A stretch of DNA of 64,000 bases from the NCBI GenBank assembly GCA_041663645.1, contig JBAYMH010000005.1:5156-69155 (forward strand), in the 5' to 3' direction. This document shows, piece by piece, positions 6,255 through 14,325 of the stretch. The notes under the pieces were generated by a model that was given only the letters and a program-made list of their open reading frames with translations, had not been told where the DNA came from and made no database searches. The translations under genes and the position numbers were made by a program. Source of the stretch: Minisyncoccus sp023229485 (lineage in GTDB: Bacteria; Patescibacteriota; Minisyncoccia; Minisyncoccales; Minisyncoccaceae). Within the stretch, counting starts at the first letter, position 1, and each line of letters opens with the position of its first letter.

Positions 6255-6390
6255 GTTAGTAATTTGTAATTAGTGTTTTATTGTTTGCTACGCAAACATA
6301 ATGGCAATTTATGAGATTCTCGACTATGCCTTCCCGAGGAAGGTAATCGGGAATGACAAAAAGGAGGTTGCGACCTCGCAGGGCTCATTT
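6255..6390. repeat. Mosaic repeat downstream of rnhB
   Basis: Three modules in series: AGTAATTTGTAATTAGTG with GTTTGCTACGCAAAC (about 6284-6298), a TTCCCGAGGAAGGTAATCGGGAATGAC palindromic module (to about 6360), and AGGAGGTTGCGACCTCGCAGG (about 6362-6382). This shows directly that separate repeat families are concatenated. Confidence 0.8.
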
Positions 6391-7014
6391 TTATTGATAA
6401 TAATATGAAATGGGGCTGAAGGTTTTGCGGTGGATTTCGCAAGGGCCGAATTTTTTGATTGCGTCAATGTGAATTTTTGTGCCATAGCCTTTGTGCTTTT
6501 CAAACTGATATTGAGGATATATTTTGGCATATTCGTACATCATCCTATCTCTTGTTACTTTGGCAATAATGCTAGCCGTGCTGCAGGAGAATACCTTATC
6601 GTCAGCTTTTATAATAGCCTTTTGTCTTATATCCAAGTCAATGGTGGAATTGCCATCAATAATAAGAAAATCGGGGTGTTGCCTTAGTTTCAGGTCGATT
6701 ACTGCCTTAATCATTGCTTGTTTTGTTGCTTGGAATATATTTATTTTATCAATCTCCTTTTCGTCCACTATGCCAATCCCCCATTTTATCTGTTTAGTTA
6801 TTGTAATTATTTCAAAAAGATATTCTCGTTTTTTTTCGGATAGTTTTTTTGAATCTTTTATTCCTAGAAGTAACTCTTCGGGAAGATTCCAATCCGTAAT
6901 CAAAACTACTGAGGCGACTACTGGCCCTGCAAGAGGACCTCTACCTGCCTCATCTATACCAGCTACGAATTTGTATCCTTTTTTATTTAGTTTTTCTTCT
7001 TCTCTTTCGGGCAT
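6391..7014 (-). CDS. rnhB: Ribonuclease HII
   Basis: RNase HII removes RNA primers and single ribonucleotides from DNA. At 207 residues it has normal length. Catalytic residues are present: D21 and E22 in GIDEAGRGPLAGP, D120 in LIIDGN and D138/D139 in KADDKVFSCSTASIIAKVTRD. The stop lies just beyond a palindromic repeat. It diverges from dnaE across a short region that contains another palindromic repeat. Confidence 0.96.
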   Translation of the reverse strand: MPEREEEKLNKKGYKFVAGIDEAGRGPLAGPVVASVVLITDWNLPEELLLGIKDSKKLSEKKREYLFEIITITKQIKWGIGIVDEKEIDKINIFQATKQAMIKAVIDLKLRQHPDFLIIDGNSTIDLDIRQKAIIKADDKVFSCSTASIIAKVTRDRMMYEYAKIYPQYQFEKHKGYGTKIHIDAIKKFGPCEIHRKTFSPISYYYQ

Positions 7015-7082
7015 ATATAGTAAAATTATTGGTTTGAATAAACGAGGGTTTTGAGCTATTATGTTTGTAGTATTATATTAAC

Positions 7083-7108
7083 AGATTCCCGCTTTCGCGG
7101 GAATGACA
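7083..7108. repeat. Short palindromic repeat (AGATTCCCG...CGGGAATGACA)
   Basis: AGATTCCCGC-TTTC-GCGGGAATGACA lies between the divergent rnhB and dnaE genes. The same 26-28 bp module occurs at 18919-18946 and, degenerate, at 3961, 4795, 6310, 58375 and 60335. It resembles repetitive extragenic palindromes. It lies just upstream of the dnaE start and could affect its leader. Confidence 0.85.
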
Positions 7109-7130
7109 GCAATGAATTTAAAAGAAAATT

Positions 7131-10100
7131 ATGAGTAAATTTGTCCATCTGCATCTACATTCCCATTATTCCCTTTTGGATGGTTTGTCAAAAATTGATG
7201 AAATTTTGGACAGAGCTAAAGAACTTGGAATGGATTCTGTTGCCTTGACTGACCATGGTGTTATGTATGGAGCGATAGAATTTTATCAAAGTGCAAAAGC
7301 AAAAGGAATAAAACCTATTATCGGATGTGAATTTTACGAAGCTGTCAATGATATGACCGATAAGAACCCTCAGGTGGAAAATAAAAGGTTCCATCTGATT
7401 TTACTTGCAAAGAACGAAGTAGGTTATAATAACTTAGTAAAATTAGTTACTCGTGCTCATCTGGACGGGTTTTATTATAAACCTAGAATAGATTTTGAAT
7501 TGCTTAAAAAACATTCCGATGGAATAATTGCACTTAGTGCATGTTTACAAGGAAGAATTCCGGTTTTATTGTTAGCTAATAAAATTGATGAGGCAGAAAA
7601 GATGGCTCTGAAGTATCAAGGTATTTTTGGAAAAGATAATTATTATTTGGAAATACAAAATCATCCATCAATTCCTGAACAAGCAAAGGTGAATGAATTA
7701 ATTATCGCATTATCTAAAAAAACTGGCATACCTTTGGTTGCAACAAACGATTCTCATTATACTTTAAAGGAAGATGCTGAAGCTCAGGATATTTTAATGC
7801 TTATTAATACTGGTGCTGATATTAATGATCCTGCAAGACTAAGTATGAGGGCTGAGGATTTTTCGATGAAATCTTCGGAGCAGATGATAGAAGATTTCTC
7901 TCATGTACCTGAAGCTATCAGTAATACCTTGAGGGTTGCAGAAATGTGTAATTTGGAATTAAAGCTGGGAGAAATAAAGATTCCACAATTTGATGTCCCT
8001 GATAATAAAGATGCTTTTAGTTATTTGAAAGAGCTTTGCTATAAAGGAATAGAAAAAAAATATAATATTCACACAAAAGAACTTCAGGACTTGATTGATA
8101 AAATTCTGAAGAATGAAGTAATAAGTATTGAAGATATTAAGAATGAAGAATTAAAAAAAATCGTAGTGCGAGCTGAGTACGAGTTGGGTGTTATTGCAAA
8201 GGCAGGCTTTACAGACTATTTCCTTATTGTTCAAGATTTTATTAATTGGGCGAAGAGTCATCATATTGTTGTGGGACCAGGAAGAGGCTCGGCAGCTGGG
8301 TCTATTGTTGCCTATCTTACAAATATAACTAACGTCGATCCTCTTAAATATGGATTGTATTTTGAGAGATTTTTAAACCCGGATAGAGTGTCACCTCCTG
8401 ATATTGACACCGACTTTACTGATGCAAGACGTGACGAGGTTATTAATTATGTATCTGAAAAATATGGTCGTAATCGTGTGGCTCAGATTATTACTTTTGG
8501 AACAATGGCAGCGAAGGCATCAATTCGTGATGTTGGACGTGCCCTTGGATATGAATATAGCTATTGTGATAGAGTGGCAAAAATGATTCCACTGGGCCTT
8601 GATCTTAAAGGAACATTGGACGTTGTTCAAGAATTTTCTGATCTTTTTGAAAGCGACTCAATGGCAGAACGATTAATAAATCTTGCACTTAGAATTGAAG
8701 GTTGTGTTAGGCATGCATCTACTCACGCCTGTGGAGTTGTAATTTCGAAAAATCCATTGGATGATTCAGTTCCTATTCAGCATCCGAGTCAAGACATCAA
8801 TGCGATCGTAACTCAATATAGCGGGCATGGAATTGAAGACATGGGTCTTCTCAAAATGGATTTTCTTGGACTTCGAAACCTGACTATTATTGAAGAAGCG
8901 TTGAAACGAATCTATGCTGTCCACGGATTGAATGTTGATATCGACAATATTCCTCTTGATGATAAAAAAACTTACAGACTATTACAGGAAGGAAATTGTA
9001 TTGGAGTATTTCAGCTGGAGTCGGATGGAATGAGAAGATATTTGAAGCAATTAAAACCAACTGGAATCGAAGATATTACTGCTATGGTGGCATTGTATCG
9101 TCCTGGGCCAATGCAACATATTCCCGATTATATTGCCGGCAAAAATAAAGTAAAGGAAGTAAAATATATCCATCCAAAATTGAAATTATTGCTTGCTGAT
9201 ACTTACGGCATTCCTTTGTATCAAGAACAGATTATGCGTATTGCAACAGATATGGCCGGCTTTACATTATCTGAAGCTGATATACTTCGAAAAGCTATTG
9301 GAAAGAAGAATGAAAAACTATTAATGGAGCAGAAGGAAAAGTTTGTAAATGGGATGGTGAAAAATGAAATACCAAAGAAGATTGGCGAGGAGATTTGGAG
9401 TTGGATAGAACCCTTTGCAAGATATTCATTCAATAAAAGTCATGCGGCTTGCTATGCAGTAATCGCTTATGAAACTGCTTACTTAAAAGCTAATTATCCG
9501 GTTGAATATATGGCAGCATTGCTTACTGCTGAAGGTGGTGACATTGAAAGAGTTGCAACATTAATTGATGAGTGTAAAAAAATGAAAATTGAGGTATTGC
9601 CACCTGATATAAATGAAAGTTATAAGGATTTTAGTGTGGTTCCAAATAAGAATCAAATTAGGTTTGGTCTTTCGGCTATTAAGAATGTGGGAGATGGAGT
9701 GGTTGAGCTTAATATAACTGAAAGAAAGCGTGGCGGACCATTTAAGGATATTCATGATTTTTTTAGTCGTTCTGATAGTAAGGTTTTGAATAAAAAATCC
9801 TTGGAGAGTTTAGTAAGAGCGGGTGCTTTTGACTCACTTGAAAATAGAAATAAAATATTCCACAATTTGGAAAGACTGATGGATTGGACGAAGAAGAATC
9901 AGAAAATAAAAGAGAGTGGGCAAAAGGGATTGTTTGATTTGTTTGGCGGAACTGGGAGCGAAAGTTCTTTTAATTCAAATATTACTTTAGACGATGCACC
10001 TGAGATAAGCGAAAAAGAAAGATTAACATGGGAGAAAGAATTACTAGGATTATATATTAGTGGACATCCTTTGCAAAAGATGAAAGGATTTTTGGATAAA

Positions 10101-10448
10101 AATGCGACATCGATTAAAAAATTAAGTAATGATTTACTTGGCATTAGGAGTGCTTCGACTAATAATAACGAAAAGCATATTTATAGAGGCGAATCGGTAA
10201 CGGTAATTGGAATAATAGCCGAGGTTAAAAAAATTATGACAAAAAAGGGCGATCAAATGATGTTTATAAAAATTGAAGATTTGACCGATAAAATGGAAAT
10301 CGTAATATTCCCTACTATGTTGGCAAAAAATCCTGATTTGTTTGTTGAAAATAAAATTATTAGTGTGACGGGAAAAGCTGATGTAAGAGATGATGTTGCT
10401 AAGATTGTTGCGAACGAAGTAGAAGAGGTGTTGGTAGAGGACGTGTAA
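7131..10448 (+). CDS. dnaE: DNA polymerase III alpha subunit
   Basis: The replicative polymerase, 1105 residues. The N-terminal PHP domain starts with HLHLHSHYSLLDG (residues 6-18), retaining the metal-binding histidines. The palm carries PPDIDTDF (422-429) with catalytic D426 and D428; the third acid is in GLLKMDFLGL. The helix-hairpin-helix and fingers motifs (GVFQLESDGMRRYL, YRPGPM, YQEQIM, NKSHAACYA) are intact. An OB fold lies near the C-terminus (VTVIGIIAEVKKIMTKKGD). It is slightly shorter than E. coli DnaE (1160). A structured repeat begins exactly at the stop codon. Confidence 0.98.
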   Translation: MSKFVHLHLHSHYSLLDGLSKIDEILDRAKELGMDSVALTDHGVMYGAIEFYQSAKAKGIKPIIGCEFYEAVNDMTDKNPQVENKRFHLILLAKNEVGYNNLVKLVTRAHLDGFYYKPRIDFELLKKHSDGIIALSACLQGRIPVLLLANKIDEAEKMALKYQGIFGKDNYYLEIQNHPSIPEQAKVNELIIALSKKTGIPLVATNDSHYTLKEDAEAQDILMLINTGADINDPARLSMRAEDFSMKSSEQMIEDFSHVPEAISNTLRVAEMCNLELKLGEIKIPQFDVPDNKDAFSYLKELCYKGIEKKYNIHTKELQDLIDKILKNEVISIEDIKNEELKKIVVRAEYELGVIAKAGFTDYFLIVQDFINWAKSHHIVVGPGRGSAAGSIVAYLTNITNVDPLKYGLYFERFLNPDRVSPPDIDTDFTDARRDEVINYVSEKYGRNRVAQIITFGTMAAKASIRDVGRALGYEYSYCDRVAKMIPLGLDLKGTLDVVQEFSDLFESDSMAERLINLALRIEGCVRHASTHACGVVISKNPLDDSVPIQHPSQDINAIVTQYSGHGIEDMGLLKMDFLGLRNLTIIEEALKRIYAVHGLNVDIDNIPLDDKKTYRLLQEGNCIGVFQLESDGMRRYLKQLKPTGIEDITAMVALYRPGPMQHIPDYIAGKNKVKEVKYIHPKLKLLLADTYGIPLYQEQIMRIATDMAGFTLSEADILRKAIGKKNEKLLMEQKEKFVNGMVKNEIPKKIGEEIWSWIEPFARYSFNKSHAACYAVIAYETAYLKANYPVEYMAALLTAEGGDIERVATLIDECKKMKIEVLPPDINESYKDFSVVPNKNQIRFGLSAIKNVGDGVVELNITERKRGGPFKDIHDFFSRSDSKVLNKKSLESLVRAGAFDSLENRNKIFHNLERLMDWTKKNQKIKESGQKGLFDLFGGTGSESSFNSNITLDDAPEISEKERLTWEKELLGLYISGHPLQKMKGFLDKNATSIKKLSNDLLGIRSASTNNNEKHIYRGESVTVIGIIAEVKKIMTKKGDQMMFIKIEDLTDKMEIVIFPTMLAKNPDLFVENKIISVTGKADVRDDVAKIVANEVEEVLVEDV

Positions 10449-10598
10449 AATTTGGAATGGTGTCGTAATTCTTTTTTAAATGCTTTCCTTTTGCCATACA
10501 CAAATTTTCTGCTGAAAATTTGCCTTACTTTATTTTCAGTCAAAATAAAAGGTGTCAAAAGGAAACATTTAAAACGAATTGCTTAGTATGAAATTTTA
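10446..10598. repeat. Branched 150-bp element with terminal inverted repeats, copy 1
   Basis: The element starts with TAAAATTT, whose TAA is the dnaE stop codon, and ends with AAATTTTA (10591-10598). Inside, a long stem (TTTAAATG and TTTCCTTTTG pairing with CAAAAGGAAA and CATTTAAA) encloses two hairpins, CAAATTTTC/GAAAATTTG and TTTATTTT/AAAATAAA, giving a three-way junction. AATTC and GAATT flank the stem. A trailing hairpin CTTAGTA/TACTAAG overlaps the right end. Length 153 bp; copies 2 and 3 are 147 and 154 bp. Confidence 0.75.
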
Positions 10599-10620
10599 AC
10601 GTACTAAGGGTGGAGAGAAT

Positions 10621-10680
10621 AGAAAATGGTAGATTGCAGTCGCAATCTTTAAGTGTTGATTTTCACTAATGTGAAAATAT
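10621..10680. repeat. 57-bp double-hairpin repeat, copy 1
   Basis: Two adjacent hairpins, AGATTGC-AGTC-GCAATCT and ATTTTCAC-TAAT-GTGAAAAT, joined by TTAAGTGTTG. An essentially identical copy lies at 10907-10964. Between this and element copy 2, a short open frame ends VEEEDEDV and a stop (to 10738), echoing the dnaE tail VLVEDV; the 18-nt string GAGGACGTGTAAAATTTG is shared by both sites. Confidence 0.8.
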
Positions 10681-10735
10681 TGTACTTGTTTTACACGCAA
10701 GAAACAGTATAGTGGAAGAAGAAGATGAGGACGTG

Positions 10736-10882
10736 TAAAATTTGTTATAAAAAATTCTTTTTTGGAATTATCATTTTCTTGAGGCGGGATTTCTCTGGTG
10801 AGAAATCCCTGGAGCTCGACTCAGTCAGTCTCTCTAGCTCAAGAAAATGATAAATCAAAACGAATTTTAGCAGTAAATTTTA
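10736..10882. repeat. Branched 150-bp element, copy 2
   Basis: TAAAATTT (10736-10743) to AAATTTTA (10875-10882). The main stem is a perfect 16 bp (TTATCATTTTCTTGAG/CTCAAGAAAATGATAA). It encloses a 10-bp hairpin (GGGATTTCTC/GAGAAATCCC) and a second arm with CTCAGTCAG. AATTC...GAATT flank the stem. Stem sequences differ from copies 1 and 3 yet remain complementary, evidence that the fold is maintained. Confidence 0.8.
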
Positions 10883-10906
10883 GCGGACTCATCGCAAAGA
10901 GATGTG

Positions 10907-11026
10907 AAAAATGGTAGATTGCAGTCGCAATCTTTAAGTGTTGATTTTCACTAATGTGAAAATAAGGTGTCAAAAGGAAACATTTAAAACGAATTGCTTA
11001 GTATGAAATTTTAACGTACTAAGGGT
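10907..11026. repeat. 57-bp double hairpin copy 2 plus 3' half of the branched element
   Basis: 10907-10964 repeats the double hairpin of 10621-10680. It is followed at 10964-11026 by an exact duplicate of the right half of element copy 1 (GGTGTCAAAAGGAAACATTT through ACGTACTAAGGGTG). The whole 10449-11359 gap carries no gene that I can support. Confidence 0.8.
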
Positions 11027-11038
11027 GAAGGGTTGGAA

Positions 11039-11333
11039 AAGAGATTGCTTCTCTGAGCCCGCAATGACAGACTGGATAATAGACAAAACAAGGGATTGGA
11101 GCTTGTTTTACGGGCAAAGACATTATATAGTTTTTATAGGTATGTTTATCCAAAAAAAGAAATACATTTATCAGAATATTCGGATATGTGAAAGCACGCA
11201 GACGCGGGGCTAGATTTTGGAAGTTAAATTATCTAAATAAAGTATAAATAAATTTTACTCAATAAAAAATTCATTTTCATTTGAAGATTGTGAGAATAGA
11301 TTGCTTCGTCATTTTATTCCTCGCAATGACAAC
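11039..11333. repeat. Two ATTGCTTC...GCAATGACA repeats before thrS
   Basis: GAGATTGCTTCTCTGAGCCC followed by GCAATGACA lies at about 11041-11068, and AGATTGCTTCGTC...CCTCGCAATGACA at about 11295-11333. The same module occurs at 18128, 54533, 56072 (half) and 60300. The rest of this stretch is AT-rich without a convincing reading frame. Confidence 0.75.
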
Positions 11334-11359
11334 ATGGACTTGAAGCTAAAAATAATAAT

Positions 11360-13087
11360 ATGAATAAAGATATAGAAATAATACGACATTCACTAGCACA
11401 TATTTTAGCGATTGCTGTTAAGGAAATGTATGATGATGTAAAATTGGGAGTTGGTCCTGCAATAGAAAATGGCTTTTATTATGATTTTGATTTTGGTAAT
11501 GCCCAAATAGCCTTAGATGACTTACCAAAGATTGAAAAGAAAATGAAAGAGATTGTAAAACGTAAAATTGCTTTTGAAAAAATAGATTTGCCAAAAGAAG
11601 AGGCAAGAAAAGTTTTTGCAAATGAGAAATATAAACTAGAGCTTATTGACGAATTAGTTGATGGAGAGATAACTGGCTACCAGACAGGCGAATTTATTGA
11701 TTTGTGTAAGGGGCCTCATGTTGATAATACCGGCGAGATAAATATCGATGGATTTACTTTGATAAGAACTTCGGGTGCATACTGGAGAGGAAGTGAAAAG
11801 AATAAAATGCTAGCTAGAATATACGGTGTTGCTTTTGCCACAAAGGAAGAATTAGAAAAATATTTGGAAATGATGAAGGAGGCTGAAAAAAGAGATCATA
11901 AAAAACTAGGAAAAGAATTAGACTTGTTTTCTTTTCATCCAGAAGCTCCTGGTAGTGTTTATTGGCATCCTAAGGGTATGATTCTTTGGGATTGTCTTGA
12001 AAAATTTGGTCAATTAATCAGGAAGGAACATGGATATATAAAAATCAAGACTCCGCAAATGGCGAAGAATAGTCTCTGGATAACATCAGGACATTGGGAT
12101 CATTATAAGGAGGATATGTTTGTATTTGATGTTGATAAGGAGACTTATTGCTTGAAGCCAATGGACTGCCCTTTTAATATCCAAATATTTCAAACAAAGC
12201 AAAGGTCTTATAGAGATTTGCCGATTAGATATACAGAAATCGGGCACGTAATGAGAAACGAAAAATCTGGACAGCTGAATGGAATGTTTAGAGTAAGAGA
12301 GATTACACAAGATGATTCGCACGTATTTTTGCGAGAAGATCAGATCGAAAAAGAAATTTCGAGTTTGATTGAGATGGTTCAAGAGTATTATAGTGCACTC
12401 AATATTGTTCCTAATTTTTTCTTATCCACTAGACCAGATGATTTTATGGGAGAAATTGAAACTTGGGACAAGGCTGAGCAAGATTTGAAAAATGTTCTGA
12501 AGCAAAATGGTATTAGCGATTATGGCTTGAAAGAAAAAGATGGTGCTTTCTATGGACCAAAAATAGATATAAATATTTCGGATGCTCTTGGAAGATCGTG
12601 GCAAGTTGCGACAATACAATTAGACTTTCAATTACCTGGAAAGTTTGGTTGTGAATATATTGACGAGGCAGGAGAAAGAAAGGTTCCTGTGATGTTACAT
12701 GCGGCAATATTTGGAAGTTTTGAGAGAATGATAGGAATATTGATTGAACATTGTGCTGGAGCACTGCCCCTTTGGATGTCTCCCGTGCAGATAAGAGTGG
12801 TACCTGTTAGCGAAAATCAGATTGACTATGCAAAAGAAGTTGCTGACGGGTTAAAAGATTTTCGAATAGAAATAGATATGGATAGTCAGACAATTGGCAA
12901 GAAAATAAGAGAGGCAGAAATGCAAAAGATTCCTTATATCTTGGTTGTTGGTGAAAAAGAAAAAGGAAATAAGACTATCAGTGTTCGCAAACGAGGACAA
13001 CAAGAATTGGGAGAAATGAAGATAGAAGAATTTATAAAGATTTTAGAAGAAAATAAGAGTGCTGACAAACTTATCAATAAATTATAA
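11360..13087 (+). CDS. thrS: Threonyl-tRNA synthetase lacking the TGS domain
   Basis: Charges tRNA-Thr. At 575 residues it is about 65 shorter than the E. coli enzyme: it begins directly in the editing region (RHSLAHILAIAVKEM), so the N-terminal TGS domain is missing. The zinc ligands of the catalytic core are all present: C270 in KPMDCPFN, H321 in DDSHVF and H447 in VMLHAAIFGS. Each is offset by exactly 64 from E. coli C334, H385 and H511, confirming a clean N-terminal loss. The editing motif HxxxH (H11, H15 region) and the anticodon-binding domain (VQIRVVPVSE onward) are retained. The stop overlaps the next start by one base. Confidence 0.97.
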   Translation: MNKDIEIIRHSLAHILAIAVKEMYDDVKLGVGPAIENGFYYDFDFGNAQIALDDLPKIEKKMKEIVKRKIAFEKIDLPKEEARKVFANEKYKLELIDELVDGEITGYQTGEFIDLCKGPHVDNTGEINIDGFTLIRTSGAYWRGSEKNKMLARIYGVAFATKEELEKYLEMMKEAEKRDHKKLGKELDLFSFHPEAPGSVYWHPKGMILWDCLEKFGQLIRKEHGYIKIKTPQMAKNSLWITSGHWDHYKEDMFVFDVDKETYCLKPMDCPFNIQIFQTKQRSYRDLPIRYTEIGHVMRNEKSGQLNGMFRVREITQDDSHVFLREDQIEKEISSLIEMVQEYYSALNIVPNFFLSTRPDDFMGEIETWDKAEQDLKNVLKQNGISDYGLKEKDGAFYGPKIDINISDALGRSWQVATIQLDFQLPGKFGCEYIDEAGERKVPVMLHAAIFGSFERMIGILIEHCAGALPLWMSPVQIRVVPVSENQIDYAKEVADGLKDFRIEIDMDSQTIGKKIREAEMQKIPYILVVGEKEKGNKTISVRKRGQQELGEMKIEEFIKILEENKSADKLINKL

Positions 13088-14289
13088 TGTCTAAAAGAAT
13101 AAAATTTTTCATATTTTCAGGATTTTTATTAGTAGCTGTTTTAGCTATTATTGGGAATAGCTCAAGGATTTCTGAAGCATTTTTTCAACCTAATAAGCCG
13201 CTATATTTTTTGAAAGAATGGACTCGTAGCTGTGAGTCTTTTTTGGCTTTTGAACCAGAAAAAAGAGTGCAGTCGCGTTTGAATTTTACATTTCAAAAAT
13301 TGGATGAACTTCGAAATATTAAAAATGACCGTAAGGCTGTTGAGGTAGCATTGGCTGGTTATTTACTAGAGACCGAAAATTTGAAATTATCGGCAGAGTC
13401 CTTGCGTGGTATGAATAATAGTAAATTAGCGAATAAAATTATCGATGAACTATTTTATCAGAGACAGGTGTTGGCAAATGTGCTTGGGGTAGAAAAAAAT
13501 GATTTAAAAAATTATGCGTTGATGTATAGTTTTAACAATTTAATTTCTAGTGCTTTTTATGTTGGATCAGAAGATGATATTTTTAAAACTATTAAAAGTC
13601 ATATCGATACTATAGAAAGTGCTCAATTAAAAATAGAAGAATTGGATTATATTTTAGCTTACTCACCCACAGCTACTTTTAAGGAATATATTTTATCTTT
13701 GCAACTAGAAATAATAGAAGATAGGATTGCCAGTGGATTTATTGATACTTCTGAGTCAAATTATTTTGAAAGTAAGTTTTTGGCGATTAGGAATACTGAA
13801 TACTATAAAAAAATGACAATTGCTTTAGAAAAGAAAAAGCAAGAAGATTTAATCCAAGAATTGACTAAGGGGGTTTGGATTGATGAGGTTTTTTCACGAG
13901 TACCTGGAGAAGAAGTCGAAATATTGCAGGATTTTAAGATGAGACTTGCAAAAATAAAATTAGAGAAATTAGATCAAAAAATAGATGATTTGCAAGTGTA
14001 TGAAGACACGAAAATTTTGCTTAAAGAAGCAAAAAATGAGATAATCGCTTCTATTTATGGAGAGATGGAACCGACACAGACATTGAGTGTATTGCAAGAT
14101 ATTGTGATTAAAAATGATTCGATAACTACCAGCCCTTCTTCGGCTTATTGCTTACGCTTAGGGTATGAATTGGGTGAAAGAGAAAAGGATGGTACTAAAT
14201 ATACAGTTTGTTTTTTTGGCAATCAAGAATGTGAAGAACTTGCATTTTATAAGGGTGAATGTAAATTTATTGAAGATTCGGTTGAATAA
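13087..14289 (+). CDS. Membrane-anchored protein with DUF5667-like and DUF333-like domains
   Basis: A 400-residue protein. Residues 7-25 form one hydrophobic segment (signal anchor). The region after it (NKPLYFLKEWTRSCESFLAFEPEKR, then RLNFTFQKLDEL) resembles DUF5667, a helical extracytoplasmic domain common in Patescibacteria. Most of the rest is helical and lysine/glutamate-rich. The C-terminus (AYCLRLGYELGEREKDGTKY, then CFFGNQECEEL and KGEC) matches the cysteine-containing DUF333 pattern. It is translationally coupled to thrS (ATG overlaps the thrS stop). Function unknown; an envelope role is inferred. Confidence 0.7.
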   Translation: MSKRIKFFIFSGFLLVAVLAIIGNSSRISEAFFQPNKPLYFLKEWTRSCESFLAFEPEKRVQSRLNFTFQKLDELRNIKNDRKAVEVALAGYLLETENLKLSAESLRGMNNSKLANKIIDELFYQRQVLANVLGVEKNDLKNYALMYSFNNLISSAFYVGSEDDIFKTIKSHIDTIESAQLKIEELDYILAYSPTATFKEYILSLQLEIIEDRIASGFIDTSESNYFESKFLAIRNTEYYKKMTIALEKKKQEDLIQELTKGVWIDEVFSRVPGEEVEILQDFKMRLAKIKLEKLDQKIDDLQVYEDTKILLKEAKNEIIASIYGEMEPTQTLSVLQDIVIKNDSITTSPSSAYCLRLGYELGEREKDGTKYTVCFFGNQECEELAFYKGECKFIEDSVE

Positions 14290-14325
14290 ATTAATTTATT
14301 TTGAAAATTTAAACAAGACATTAGA

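Noticed and set aside
10446..11030. Insertion sequence or group II intron
   Set aside because: No transposase or reverse transcriptase frame; only short non-coding elements with inverted ends.
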